Assembly: GCA_024762485.1 (NCBI GenBank)
Contig: JANTHH010000131.1
Coordinates: forward strand, 1 to 7,734
DNA: 7,734 nucleotides
Direction of reading: 5' to 3'
Source of the DNA: Chromatiales bacterium
GTDB lineage: Bacteria > Pseudomonadota > Gammaproteobacteria > Chromatiales > Chromatiaceae
Under the pieces are notes generated by a model, which was given only the letters and a program-made list of their open reading frames with translations, was not told the origin of the DNA and did no database searches. Below, piece after piece: positions 1-6,472 of the stretch. How positions within the stretch are numbered: position 1 is the first letter of the stretch; every line of letters starts with the position of its first letter. The position numbers were made by a program, and so were the translations under genes.

Positions 1-2
1 GC

Positions 3-374
3 GAGCTGACCATCTTCTGCGCTGCGCTGGTCGGTGCCGGGTTGGGCTTCCTCTGGTTCAACGCCTACCCGGCGCAGGTGTTCATGGGCGACGTGGGAGC
101 GCTGGCGCTCGGTGCCGCGCTCGGTGTGGTGGCCTCGGCGGTGCACCAGGAATTCACCCTGTTCATCATGGGCGGCGTGTTCGTCATGGAGACGGTGTCG
201 GTCATCCTGCAGGTGGCCTCGTTCAAGCTCACCGGCCGGCGGATTTTCCACATGGCGCCGCTGCACCATCATTTCGAACTGAAGGGCTGGCCCGAGCCGC
301 GGGTCATCGTGCGCTTCTGGATCATCACCGTGATCCTGGTATTGATCGGGCTCGCCAGCCTGAAGATCCGCTGA
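3..374 (+). CDS. mraY: Phospho-N-acetylmuramoyl-pentapeptide-transferase, C-terminal part (5' end outside window)
   Basis: MraY is a polytopic inner-membrane enzyme. It transfers phospho-MurNAc-pentapeptide from UDP to undecaprenyl phosphate, giving lipid I. The window holds the last 123 residues, read from the first complete codon at position 3 to the TGA at 372-374. Seen: FNAYPAQVFMGDVGAL at local residues 19-34, where D30 is the conserved Asp (D267 in E. coli); the cytoplasmic MAPLHHHFELKGWPEP segment at local 84-99 with the family's triple His; and a final membrane helix ending in LIGLASLKIR. From D30 to the C-terminus the spacing equals that of the 360-residue E. coli enzyme, so about 237 residues lie upstream of the window. 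murD starts 1 nt after the stop, so the two are probably on one transcript. Identification is secure; the gene is partial only because the window begins inside it. Confidence 0.97.
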   Translation, partial: ELTIFCAALVGAGLGFLWFNAYPAQVFMGDVGALALGAALGVVASAVHQEFTLFIMGGVFVMETVSVILQVASFKLTGRRIFHMAPLHHHFELKGWPEPRVIVRFWIITVILVLIGLASLKIR

Positions 375-375
375 C

Positions 376-1752
376 ATGGGACAGGCCGCTATTCAAATGG
401 ACAACGCCATCGCCCAACCCGGCAGCAAGGCCCTGGTCGTCGGACTCGGCGCCACCGGGCTGTCCTGTGCGCGCTATTTGGCGGGCCGGGGAGTACAGGT
501 GGCGGTCGCCGACAGCCGCGCCGAGCCACCGGGGCTCGACCAGTTGCGCGCCGAACAGCCCGATGTGGCCCTGTTCCTCGGCGACTTCGATCCGGCGCTG
601 TTCGCCCGCGCGGAACTGCTGGTGTTGAGCCCGGGAGTGCCATTGTCGACGCCGGCGGTGCAGGCGGCCATCGCCCACAACGTGCCGGTGGTCGGCGATG
701 TCGAGCTGTTCGCACGCGCCGCCCGGGCACCGATCGCGGCGATCACCGGCTCCAATGGCAAGAGTACCGTCACCACATTGCTGGGCGAGATGGCCGGGGC
801 CGCCGGGCGGCAGGTGGCCGTCGGCGGCAATCTCGGCACACCGGTGCTGGACCTGCTCGACGATGCGGTCGACCTCTACGTGGTCGAGCTGTCGAGCTTC
901 CAGCTGGAGACCACCCATTCGCTGCGGGCGGCGGTCGCCAGCGTGCTCAACATCAGCGCCGATCACATGGACCGTTACCGGGGACTCGCCGACTACGCCG
1001 CCACCAAGGCCCGGGTGATGGAAGGCGCGGAGATCGGCGTCTACAACGCCGATGACGAGCGGGTGATGGCGATGCCGGGTCCGGATGATGCCCTGTTCTT
1101 CACCCTTGGCGAACCGACCGGGCCCGAAGTGTTCGGTATGCGGGCCATCGATGGTGTCGACTGGCTGTGCCGGGGAGAGGAGCCCGTGTTGTGCGCCGGC
1201 GATCTGCTGATGCCCGGGCGCCACAACCAGGCCAATGCCCTGGCGGCACTGGCGATGGGGACGGCGCTGGGCCTGGCCGCGGACGCGATGCTGGCAGCGC
1301 TGCGCGGCTTCCGCGGCCTGGCACACCGCACCGAATTCGTTGCCGAGATCGACGGCGTGCGCTGGTACAACGATTCCAAGGGCACCAATGTCGGTGCCTG
1401 CATCGCCGCCCTGGAGGGTCTGCACGGGGGTGGCGAGCCGCGCACCGTGCTGATCGCCGGTGGCGACTGCAAGGATGCCGATTTCGACGCCCTCGCCGAC
1501 GTGGCGGCACGCTGTGCCCGCCAGGTGATCCTGATCGGGCGCGATGCGCCGCTGATCGAGCAGGCGCTGGCTGGTCGGGTGCCGCAGCAGCGGGTCGCCA
1601 GCCTGGAGGAGGCGGTGCAGCGCGCTGCCGCGCTGGCCCGCCCCGGTGATCGCGTGCTGCTGTCGCCCGCCTGTGCCAGCTTCGACATGTTCAGCGGCTA
1701 CGCCGAGCGCGGTGAGCGTTTCACTGCTGCTGTTCGGAGGCTGCAGTCATGA
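376..1752 (+). CDS. murD: UDP-N-acetylmuramoylalanine--D-glutamate ligase
   Basis: MurD is the cytoplasmic ATP-dependent ligase that adds D-glutamate to UDP-MurNAc-L-Ala. The 458-residue product shows the three-domain Mur ligase plan. An N-terminal Rossmann-like UDP-binding domain has VVGLGATGLS at 21-30. The central ATPase domain has the P-loop GSNGKST at 125-131 (Lys129), ELSSFQLE at 171-178 and NISADHMDRY at 192-201. K211 in YAATKARV sits where the carbamylated Lys of MurD lies. MPGRHNQANALAA is at 279-291, and the C-terminal domain has YNDSKGTN at 331-338, IAGGDCKDADF at 360-370 and SPACASFDMFSGYAERGERF at 430-449. The start is uncertain: ATG 376, 1 nt after mraY, gives 18 residues before the first strand, while ATG 397 (Met8) gives a more usual N-terminus. 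Neither has a strong Shine-Dalgarno. The stop overlaps the ftsW start as ATGA. Function is secure. Confidence 0.96.
   Translation: MGQAAIQMDNAIAQPGSKALVVGLGATGLSCARYLAGRGVQVAVADSRAEPPGLDQLRAEQPDVALFLGDFDPALFARAELLVLSPGVPLSTPAVQAAIAHNVPVVGDVELFARAARAPIAAITGSNGKSTVTTLLGEMAGAAGRQVAVGGNLGTPVLDLLDDAVDLYVVELSSFQLETTHSLRAAVASVLNISADHMDRYRGLADYAATKARVMEGAEIGVYNADDERVMAMPGPDDALFFTLGEPTGPEVFGMRAIDGVDWLCRGEEPVLCAGDLLMPGRHNQANALAALAMGTALGLAADAMLAALRGFRGLAHRTEFVAEIDGVRWYNDSKGTNVGACIAALEGLHGGGEPRTVLIAGGDCKDADFDALADVAARCARQVILIGRDAPLIEQALAGRVPQQRVASLEEAVQRAAALARPGDRVLLSPACASFDMFSGYAERGERFTAAVRRLQS
1736..1740 (+). promoter_or_regulatory. Ribosome binding site of ftsW
   Basis: GGAGG, 8 nt before the ATG at 1749, inside the last codons of murD. 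It supports 1749 as the ftsW start over the in-frame ATGs at 1758 and 1779, and suggests that ftsW can recruit ribosomes itself as well as by stop/start coupling. Confidence 0.75.
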
Positions 1753-2924
1753 GCACAATGGCCAGGTCACGGGTGCAGATGGGCAGCCGGCTGCCGGCGC
1801 TGGACATGTGGCTGCTCGGTGCCGCGGTGATGCTGCTGTCGCTCGGCCTGGTGATGGTGGCCTCGGCGTCGCTGCATCTGGGTGCGCGCTATGGCGACAG
1901 CTTCCATTTCGTCAGTCGCCACCTGCTGGCGCTGGCGCTGGGGGTCGGCGGGGCACTGCTGCTGGCGCGGGTGCCGCTGGCCTGGTGGGAGCGGGGCAGC
2001 ACCTGGCTGTATTTCGCCGGACTGGCAAGCCTGGCAGTGCTGCTGGTGCCGGGTATCGGCAGGGAGGTCAACGGTGCGACCCGCTGGATCGGTGTGGGTG
2101 GCTTCAACCTGCAGCCGTCCGAGTTCATGAAGCTGTTCGTCATCCTCTTCATGGCGGGTTACCTGGTGCGGCGTCAGGACGAGGTGACCCTCAGCATCTG
2201 GGGCGTGGTCAAGCCGCTGATCCTGCTGGTGCTGGCCTGCACCCTGATGATGATGCAGCCGGATTTCGGCACCACTACCGTGCTGCTGCTGGTGGCGCTG
2301 GGGCTGCTGTTCCTCGGTGGTGCCCCGCTGTGGCAGTTCGCCATGCTGCTGGGCATGGCGGCACTGGCGCTGATCGCACTGGTGCTGATCTCGCCCTATC
2401 GCATGGCGCGGGTGACCTCATTCCTCAATCCCTGGGCTGATCCACTGGGCTCGGGTTACCAGTTGTCCCAGGCACTGATCGCCTTCGGCCGGGGAGAGTG
2501 GAGTGGCGTGGGTCTGGGCAACGGCATCCAGAAGCAGTTCTACCTGCCGGAGGCGCACACCGACTTCATCATGGCGGTGGTGGGCGAGGAATTCGGCCTG
2601 CTCGGCACCCTGCTGGTGATCGCCCTGTTCACGGTGGTGGTGTGGCGGGCCTTCGCCATCGGTGCCGCGGCCGAGTGCCGCGGTGAGCGCTTTGCAGCGT
2701 TCACCAGCTATGGCATCGGATTGTGGCTGGGACTGCAGGCATTCATCAATATCGGCGTCAACATGGGGCTGCTGCCCACCAAGGGCTTCACCCTGCCGTT
2801 CATGAGCTACGGCAGCAACAGCCTGATCGTCTGCTGCCTGGCACTGGGCCTGCTGCTGCGCATCCATTACGAGAACCAGCAGGACGGCGATGCATCGGGG
2901 GGTGGCTCGTGGCAGCGCGCGTGA
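1749..2924 (+). CDS. ftsW: Cell division SEDS peptidoglycan polymerase FtsW
   Basis: FtsW is the septal glycosyltransferase of the SEDS family. It polymerises lipid II in the inner membrane, working with the class b penicillin-binding protein FtsI. The 391-residue protein has about ten hydrophobic segments (roughly 21-40, 57-73, 84-101, 123-138, 152-170, 175-192, 195-214, 274-300, 318-341 and 354-371). Family motifs: RWIGVGGFNLQPSEFMKL at 112-129, PDFGTT at 171-176, the long periplasmic loop with NPWADPLGSGYQLSQALIAF at 227-246, PEAHTDFIMAVVGEEFG at 267-283 (Asp272 is at the catalytic Asp position of SEDS polymerases), and NIGVNMGLLPTKGFTLPFMS at 334-353. FtsW rather than RodA is chosen from its place between murD and murG. 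The motif after FTLPFM reads SYGSNSL instead of the commoner SYGGSSL. The 3' end overlaps the murG start by 16 nt. Confidence 0.96.
   Translation: MSTMARSRVQMGSRLPALDMWLLGAAVMLLSLGLVMVASASLHLGARYGDSFHFVSRHLLALALGVGGALLLARVPLAWWERGSTWLYFAGLASLAVLLVPGIGREVNGATRWIGVGGFNLQPSEFMKLFVILFMAGYLVRRQDEVTLSIWGVVKPLILLVLACTLMMMQPDFGTTTVLLLVALGLLFLGGAPLWQFAMLLGMAALALIALVLISPYRMARVTSFLNPWADPLGSGYQLSQALIAFGRGEWSGVGLGNGIQKQFYLPEAHTDFIMAVVGEEFGLLGTLLVIALFTVVVWRAFAIGAAAECRGERFAAFTSYGIGLWLGLQAFINIGVNMGLLPTKGFTLPFMSYGSNSLIVCCLALGLLLRIHYENQQDGDASGGGSWQRA
2897..2902 (+). promoter_or_regulatory. Ribosome binding site favouring the GTG start of murG
   Basis: A run of six G, followed by TGG, lies 6 nt before the GTG at 2909 and inside the end of ftsW. 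Later candidates (GTG 2921, ATG 2924, ATG 2930) lie 18 nt or more from it. The spacing therefore favours the GTG at 2909. The call rests on spacing only. Confidence 0.55.
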
Positions 2925-3988
2925 TGATCATGGCCGGCGGCACCGGTGGCCACGTCTTCCCCGCCCTGGCGGTGGCGCAGGAGTTGCGCGCACGCGGTCA
3001 CGAGGTGTGCTGGATGGGCGTGCCCGACAGCTTCGAGGCACGCACGGTGCCCCAGTATGGTTTTCCGATGGAGTGGGTGAATGCATTCCGGTTGCGCGGC
3101 CAGGGAGCGGCAAGCCTGCTGCTGGCGCCGTTCCGGTTGCTGCGTGCCATCGGCCAGGCGGCGCGGGTGCTGCGTCGACGACGCCCGCAGGTGGTGCTGG
3201 GCATGGGTGGATTCGTCACCGGGCCGGGCGGGCTGGCCAGCCGCCTGCTGGGGGTGCCGCTGGTGATCCACGAACAGAACAGTATCCCGGGGTTGACCAA
3301 CCAGTGGCTGTCACGCATCGCCCGCATTGTCCTGGAGGCCTTCCCCGGCAGCTTTCCGGCCGGTCGACGGGCGCGTTGTGTCGGCAACCCGGTCCGCTCG
3401 GAGATCAGCAGTCTGGCGCCGCCACAGGCGCGCATGTCCGGTCGCGAGGGGGGTTGTCGCATTCTGGTGGTGGGCGGCTCACTGGGTGCGGCAACGCTCA
3501 ACCAGCGGGTGCCCGAGGCATTGGCAAGGCTGCCCGAGGCGGCGCAGGTCAGCGTGTGCCACCAGGCCGGTCGTGGCAATGCCGGCGAAACCCGGGCCGC
3601 TTACCAGGCCGCCGGTATCGAGGCGCGGGTGAGTGATTTTCTCAATGACATGGCCGAGGCCTATGGCTGGGCCGACCTGGTGATCTGCCGGGCCGGCGCA
3701 TTGACCATCAGTGAGCTCCAGGCTGCCGGGCTGGCTGCAATCCTGGTGCCCTATCCCCATGCTGTGGACGATCACCAGACGCGCAATGCCGAGGTGCTGA
3801 CCCGCGCCGATGCGGCCCTGCTGTTGGCGGAGTCCGGGCTGTCGGCGGAACGACTTGCCGACGCGGTGGCCGGCCTGTGCGGTGATCGCACGCGGCTGCT
3901 GCAGATGGCGTGCAACGCCCGCGCCCTGGCACGTCCCGATGCCACCCGGGTGGTGGCAGACTGCTGCGAGGAGGCGATGGCGGCATGA
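2909..3988 (+). CDS. murG: UDP-GlcNAc:lipid I N-acetylglucosaminyltransferase
   Basis: MurG is a GT-B fold glycosyltransferase at the cytoplasmic face of the inner membrane. It adds GlcNAc to lipid I, forming lipid II, the substrate of FtsW. From GTG 2909 the protein has 359 residues (E. coli: 355). The N-domain has MAGGTGGHVFPALAVA at 8-23. A hydrophobic and basic stretch at 68-93 (ASLLLAPFRLL, then RVLRRRRP) resembles the membrane-contact patch. LGMGGFVTGPGGLASRLLGV is at 97-116, HEQNSIPGLTN at 121-131 and GNPVR at 159-163. The C-domain has VVGGSLGAATLNQ at 187-199, ADLVICRAGALTISE at 255-269 (Glu269 is the usual nucleotide-contacting Glu) and VPYPHAVDDHQTRNA at 280-294. The frame stays open upstream into ftsW, but that would require a long non-family N-terminus. 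Alternative starts at GTG 2921 (GTGA overlap) or ATG 2924 change only the first four or five residues. Confidence 0.95.
   Translation: MAARVMIMAGGTGGHVFPALAVAQELRARGHEVCWMGVPDSFEARTVPQYGFPMEWVNAFRLRGQGAASLLLAPFRLLRAIGQAARVLRRRRPQVVLGMGGFVTGPGGLASRLLGVPLVIHEQNSIPGLTNQWLSRIARIVLEAFPGSFPAGRRARCVGNPVRSEISSLAPPQARMSGREGGCRILVVGGSLGAATLNQRVPEALARLPEAAQVSVCHQAGRGNAGETRAAYQAAGIEARVSDFLNDMAEAYGWADLVICRAGALTISELQAAGLAAILVPYPHAVDDHQTRNAEVLTRADAALLLAESGLSAERLADAVAGLCGDRTRLLQMACNARALARPDATRVVADCCEEAMAA
3968..3974 (+). promoter_or_regulatory. Ribosome binding site of murC
   Basis: GAGGAGG within the murG 3' end, 10 nt before the ATG at 3985. It supports the ATGA overlap start of murC over the later in-frame ATGs at 4030 and 4039. 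Confidence 0.7.
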
Positions 3989-5409
3989 GCACTGGCACCC
4001 CACATAATCGCCGTCATGCCGCCGAGGCCATGGGACGCATGCGGCATATCCATTTCGTCGGCATCGGCGGTGCCGGCATGAATGGCATCGCCCAGGTGAT
4101 GCTCAACCTCGGATACGAGATCTCGGGCTCGGACATGCGCGAGAATGCCGCCACCCGACGGCTGGCCGAACAGGGCGCAACCATTTTCATCGGCCATGCT
4201 GCCGATCATGTGGCCAGTGCCGATGCCGTGGTGATCTCCTCCGCGGTAAAGGCGGACAACCCCGAGGTGGTGGCGGCCCAGCGCGCGCGCATCCCGGTGG
4301 TGCCGCGGGCCGAGATGCTGGCCGAGATCATGCGCTTCCGCTACGGCATCGCGGTGGCCGGTACCCACGGCAAGACCACCACCACCAGCCTGCTTGCCAG
4401 CCTGCTGATCGAGGGTGGACTCGATCCGACCTTCGTCATCGGCGGACGGCTCAATGCCGCCGGCAGTTATGCCCACCTCGGCGAGGGCGAGATCCTGGTG
4501 GCCGAGGCAGACGAGAGTGATGCCTCCTTCCTCTATCTGCTGCCGATGCTGGCAGTGGTGACCAACGTGGACGAGGACCACATGGCCACCTACGGCGGCG
4601 ATTTCGAACGCCTGCGGGGGGCCTTTCTGGAATTCCTCCATCACCTGCCGTTCTACGGCCTGGCGGTGATCTGCATCGATGACGAGCACGCGCGCGGGCT
4701 GCTGCCGGAGGTGACCCGGCGGGTGCTGACCTACGGCACAGATGAGGCGGCCGATGTGCGCGCCACCGATATACACCAGCAGGGCAGCGTCACGCATTTC
4801 ACCGTGGTGCATGGCCGCGGCGCATTCCAGGTAACGCTGAACATGCCGGGCCGGCACAACGTGCTCAATGCCTTGGCGGCGATCGCCGTGGCGCTGGAAC
4901 TGGATGTGGCTGAGGAGACCATCCAGCAGGCACTGGCTGACTTCCAGGGTATCGGTCGCCGCTTCCAGGTGCAGACCTGCCGCCGTCAGGATGGTGAGGT
5001 GATGCTGGTGGATGATTACGGCCACCATCCCCGCGAGGTCGCCGCCACCCTGGAGGCGGTGCGCAGCGGTTGGCCGCAACGCCGGCTGGTGCTGGCCTTT
5101 CAACCGCACCGTTACAGCCGTACGCGCGACACCTTCGAGGACTTCGTCAAGGTGCTGTCCACCGTCGATGCCCTGGTGCTGACCGAGGTCTACGCCGCCG
5201 GCGAGACCCCCATCGCCGGTGCCGACGGCCGTTCCCTGAGCCGAGCCGTGCGCGCCCGTGGCCAGGTCGATCCGGTATTCGTCGAGCGTGCGGACGAGCT
5301 GCCGGCGCTGCTGGAAAACCTGCTGCAGCCCGGCGACATCCTGCTGACCATGGGCGCCGGTGACATCGGCGCCGTTGCTGCCACCCTGCCCGAGAGGTTA
5401 TGCCAATGA
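3985..5409 (+). CDS. murC: UDP-N-acetylmuramate--L-alanine ligase
   Basis: MurC is the cytoplasmic ATP-dependent ligase that attaches L-alanine to UDP-MurNAc, the first step of stem peptide assembly. The 474-residue product has the full Mur ligase layout. The N-terminal Rossmann domain has HIHFVGIGGAGMNGIAQV at 21-38 and SGSD at 47-50. The P-loop AGTHGKTTTT is at 125-134 with Lys130, AEADESD at 173-179 and NVDEDHMATY at 194-203. MPGRHNVLNALAAIA is at 287-301, followed by a C-terminal domain with VDDYGHHPREV at 342-352, FQPHRYSRTRD at 372-382 and TMGAGDIG at 455-462. The 20 or so residues before the Rossmann strand match the N-terminal length of E. coli MurC (491 residues), which supports the chosen start. 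The gene overlaps murG by ATGA, and its own TGA overlaps an ATG at 5406. No key motif is missing. Confidence 0.97.
   Translation: MSTGTPHNRRHAAEAMGRMRHIHFVGIGGAGMNGIAQVMLNLGYEISGSDMRENAATRRLAEQGATIFIGHAADHVASADAVVISSAVKADNPEVVAAQRARIPVVPRAEMLAEIMRFRYGIAVAGTHGKTTTTSLLASLLIEGGLDPTFVIGGRLNAAGSYAHLGEGEILVAEADESDASFLYLLPMLAVVTNVDEDHMATYGGDFERLRGAFLEFLHHLPFYGLAVICIDDEHARGLLPEVTRRVLTYGTDEAADVRATDIHQQGSVTHFTVVHGRGAFQVTLNMPGRHNVLNALAAIAVALELDVAEETIQQALADFQGIGRRFQVQTCRRQDGEVMLVDDYGHHPREVAATLEAVRSGWPQRRLVLAFQPHRYSRTRDTFEDFVKVLSTVDALVLTEVYAAGETPIAGADGRSLSRAVRARGQVDPVFVERADELPALLENLLQPGDILLTMGAGDIGAVAATLPERLCQ
5393..5397 (+). promoter_or_regulatory. Possible ribosome binding site for the small frame after murC
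   Basis: AGAGG within the last codons of murC, 8 nt before the ATG at 5406. Its spacing is right for initiation at an ATG that has no other known gene attached. It is suggestive only, because purine-rich pentamers are common in this sequence. Confidence 0.35.
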
Positions 5410-5579
5410 GCATGAGACAACCGATGCGTAGCCTGCACATGGGGTGTGGTGAATCGCTGCAACGTGCGCTGTCCGACTCCTCCCTGCGACCGGTGACGGC
5501 GACCCCGGCCACGAATTCGCAGCCTACAGCGGACAAGGTGCAGGCCACTCGAGAGAAGAGGAAGCCAGGGTGCTCATGA
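5406..5579 (+). CDS. Possible small protein between murC and murB (57 aa, unknown function)
   Basis: I do not recognise this frame. ATG 5406 overlaps the murC stop as ATGA, has AGAGG 8 nt upstream, and runs 57 codons to a TGA at 5577-5579 that overlaps murB's ATG 5576, again as ATGA. It thus fills the only gap in the cluster with the same junction used elsewhere in it. The peptide begins MSMRQPMRSLHMGCGESLQR, has a Ser/Thr/Pro/Ala-rich middle and a basic end, TREKRKPGCS. It has two Cys (14 and 56), net positive charge, and no hydrophobic segment or signal peptide. Against a real gene: about 16 of 57 codons end in A or T, rare AGA, AGG and CGA codons occur, and by my hand count position 1 is slightly poorer in GC than position 2, which is unlike the neighbours. 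It may be a real small protein, a leader whose translation feeds murB, or a chance open frame in a spacer. Confidence 0.35.
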   Translation: MSMRQPMRSLHMGCGESLQRALSDSSLRPVTATPATNSQPTADKVQATREKRKPGCS

Positions 5580-6472
5580 TGGCTGTGGATCTCCCCCCGC
5601 TGGCGGGCGAACTTCTGCTCGACGAGCCGCTGGCGAAGTACACCAGCTGGCGCGTTGGCGGACCGGCGCGCCGTTTCTATCGTCCGGCGGATGCCGCCGA
5701 TCTCTCCCTTTTCCTCAGCAGCCTGCCGGCCGGCGAGCCGCTGCTCTGGCTCGGCCTGGGCAGCAACCTGCTGGTGCGTGAGGGTGGCTTCCCCGGCACC
5801 GTGATCCTCACCCAGGGCCGGGTCAACGACATCGACATCCTGCCGGGTAACCGGTTGCGTGCCGAGGCCGGGGCCGCCTGTGCCCACGTGGCCCGCCTGT
5901 GTGCCCGTTCCGGACTGTGCGGTGCGGCCTTCCTGGCGGGCATCCCCGGCACCATGGGTGGCGCGCTGGCGATGAACGCCGGCGCCTTCGGCGGCGAGAC
6001 CTGGGAGAAGGTGATCGCGGTGGAGACCATTGATCGACGGGGGCAGGTGCAGCGGCGCGAACCCGCCGAGTTCGAGGTCGGCTACCGCCAGGTGCGGGGT
6101 CCGGAGGGTGAATGGTTCCTGGCATGCGAACTGCAGCTCAAGATCGGCAACAGCGCAGCCGAACAGATCGCCATCCGCAAGCTGCTGGAGCAACGCAGCG
6201 CCACCCAGCCCACCGGCAAGCCGAGTGCCGGCTCCACCTTCCGCAACCCGCCTGGCGACCACGCCGCACGTCTGATCGAGGCCACCGGTCTCAAGGGCCT
6301 GCGCATTGGTGGTGCCGTGGTGTCGGAGAAGCATGCGAACTTCATCATCAACACCGGTGATGCCAGCGCAACGGACATCGAACAACTGATCAATGAGGTG
6401 CAGGCGCGGGTGGAGGCGGCGCAGGGCGTGCGGCTGCAGCTCGAGGTGCACATCGTGGGGGAACAGGCATGA
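5576..6472 (+). CDS. murB: UDP-N-acetylenolpyruvoylglucosamine reductase (type II MurB)
   Basis: MurB is a cytoplasmic FAD enzyme that uses NADPH to reduce UDP-GlcNAc-enolpyruvate to UDP-MurNAc. Counted from ATG 5576 (298 residues), the FAD-binding part has KYTSWRVGGPARRF at 21-34, GLGSNLLVREGGF at 60-72 and GIPGTMGGALAMNAGAFGGE at 122-141. YR at 170-171 includes the conserved active-site Arg. The substrate domain has SAGSTFRNP at 217-225, where Ser220 is the proton donor position, then IEATGLKGLRIGGAVVSEKH at 234-253, and the C-terminal LEVHIVGE at 289-296 includes the catalytic Glu290. Length and the SAGSTFRNP form point to the shorter type II class, without the insertion of the 342-residue E. 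coli enzyme. The start is ambiguous: GTG 5570 (GAGG 8 nt upstream), ATG 5576 (AGGG 5 nt upstream, ATGA overlap) or ATG 5579; they differ by at most three residues. The 3' end overlaps ddl. Confidence 0.95.
   Translation: MMAVDLPPLAGELLLDEPLAKYTSWRVGGPARRFYRPADAADLSLFLSSLPAGEPLLWLGLGSNLLVREGGFPGTVILTQGRVNDIDILPGNRLRAEAGAACAHVARLCARSGLCGAAFLAGIPGTMGGALAMNAGAFGGETWEKVIAVETIDRRGQVQRREPAEFEVGYRQVRGPEGEWFLACELQLKIGNSAAEQIAIRKLLEQRSATQPTGKPSAGSTFRNPPGDHAARLIEATGLKGLRIGGAVVSEKHANFIINTGDASATDIEQLINEVQARVEAAQGVRLQLEVHIVGEQA

Noticed and set aside
325..1425. Minus-strand frame of 366 codons opposite murD
   Set aside because: Shadow of murD codon bias; no domain, and no sensible start signal or gene context.
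1646..2440. Plus-strand frame of 264 codons across the murD-ftsW junction
   Set aside because: It lies out of frame with both genes, is Gly/Ala/Arg rich without a domain, and is explained by base composition.
2723..2908. Upstream extension of the murG frame into ftsW
   Set aside because: It would add about 62 residues with no family similarity before MAGGTGGH; a GTG with a well-placed G-run at 2909 gives the normal length.
3910..3984. Upstream extension of the murC frame into murG
   Set aside because: ATG 3985 has GAGGAGG 10 nt upstream, makes an ATGA overlap, and gives the usual MurC N-terminus.
3772..5109. Long open frame on the minus strand (445 codons) opposite murG and murC
   Set aside because: It lies antisense to strongly supported genes, is rich in His, Gln, Gly and Ala, and shows no recognisable domain. 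Such frames arise from the GC-rich third positions of the + strand genes.
5470..5535. Possible hairpin in the murC-murB spacer (GTCCG paired with CGGAC)
   Set aside because: Only five base pairs with a loop of over 50 nt and no U tract; not credible as a terminator or attenuator by eye.
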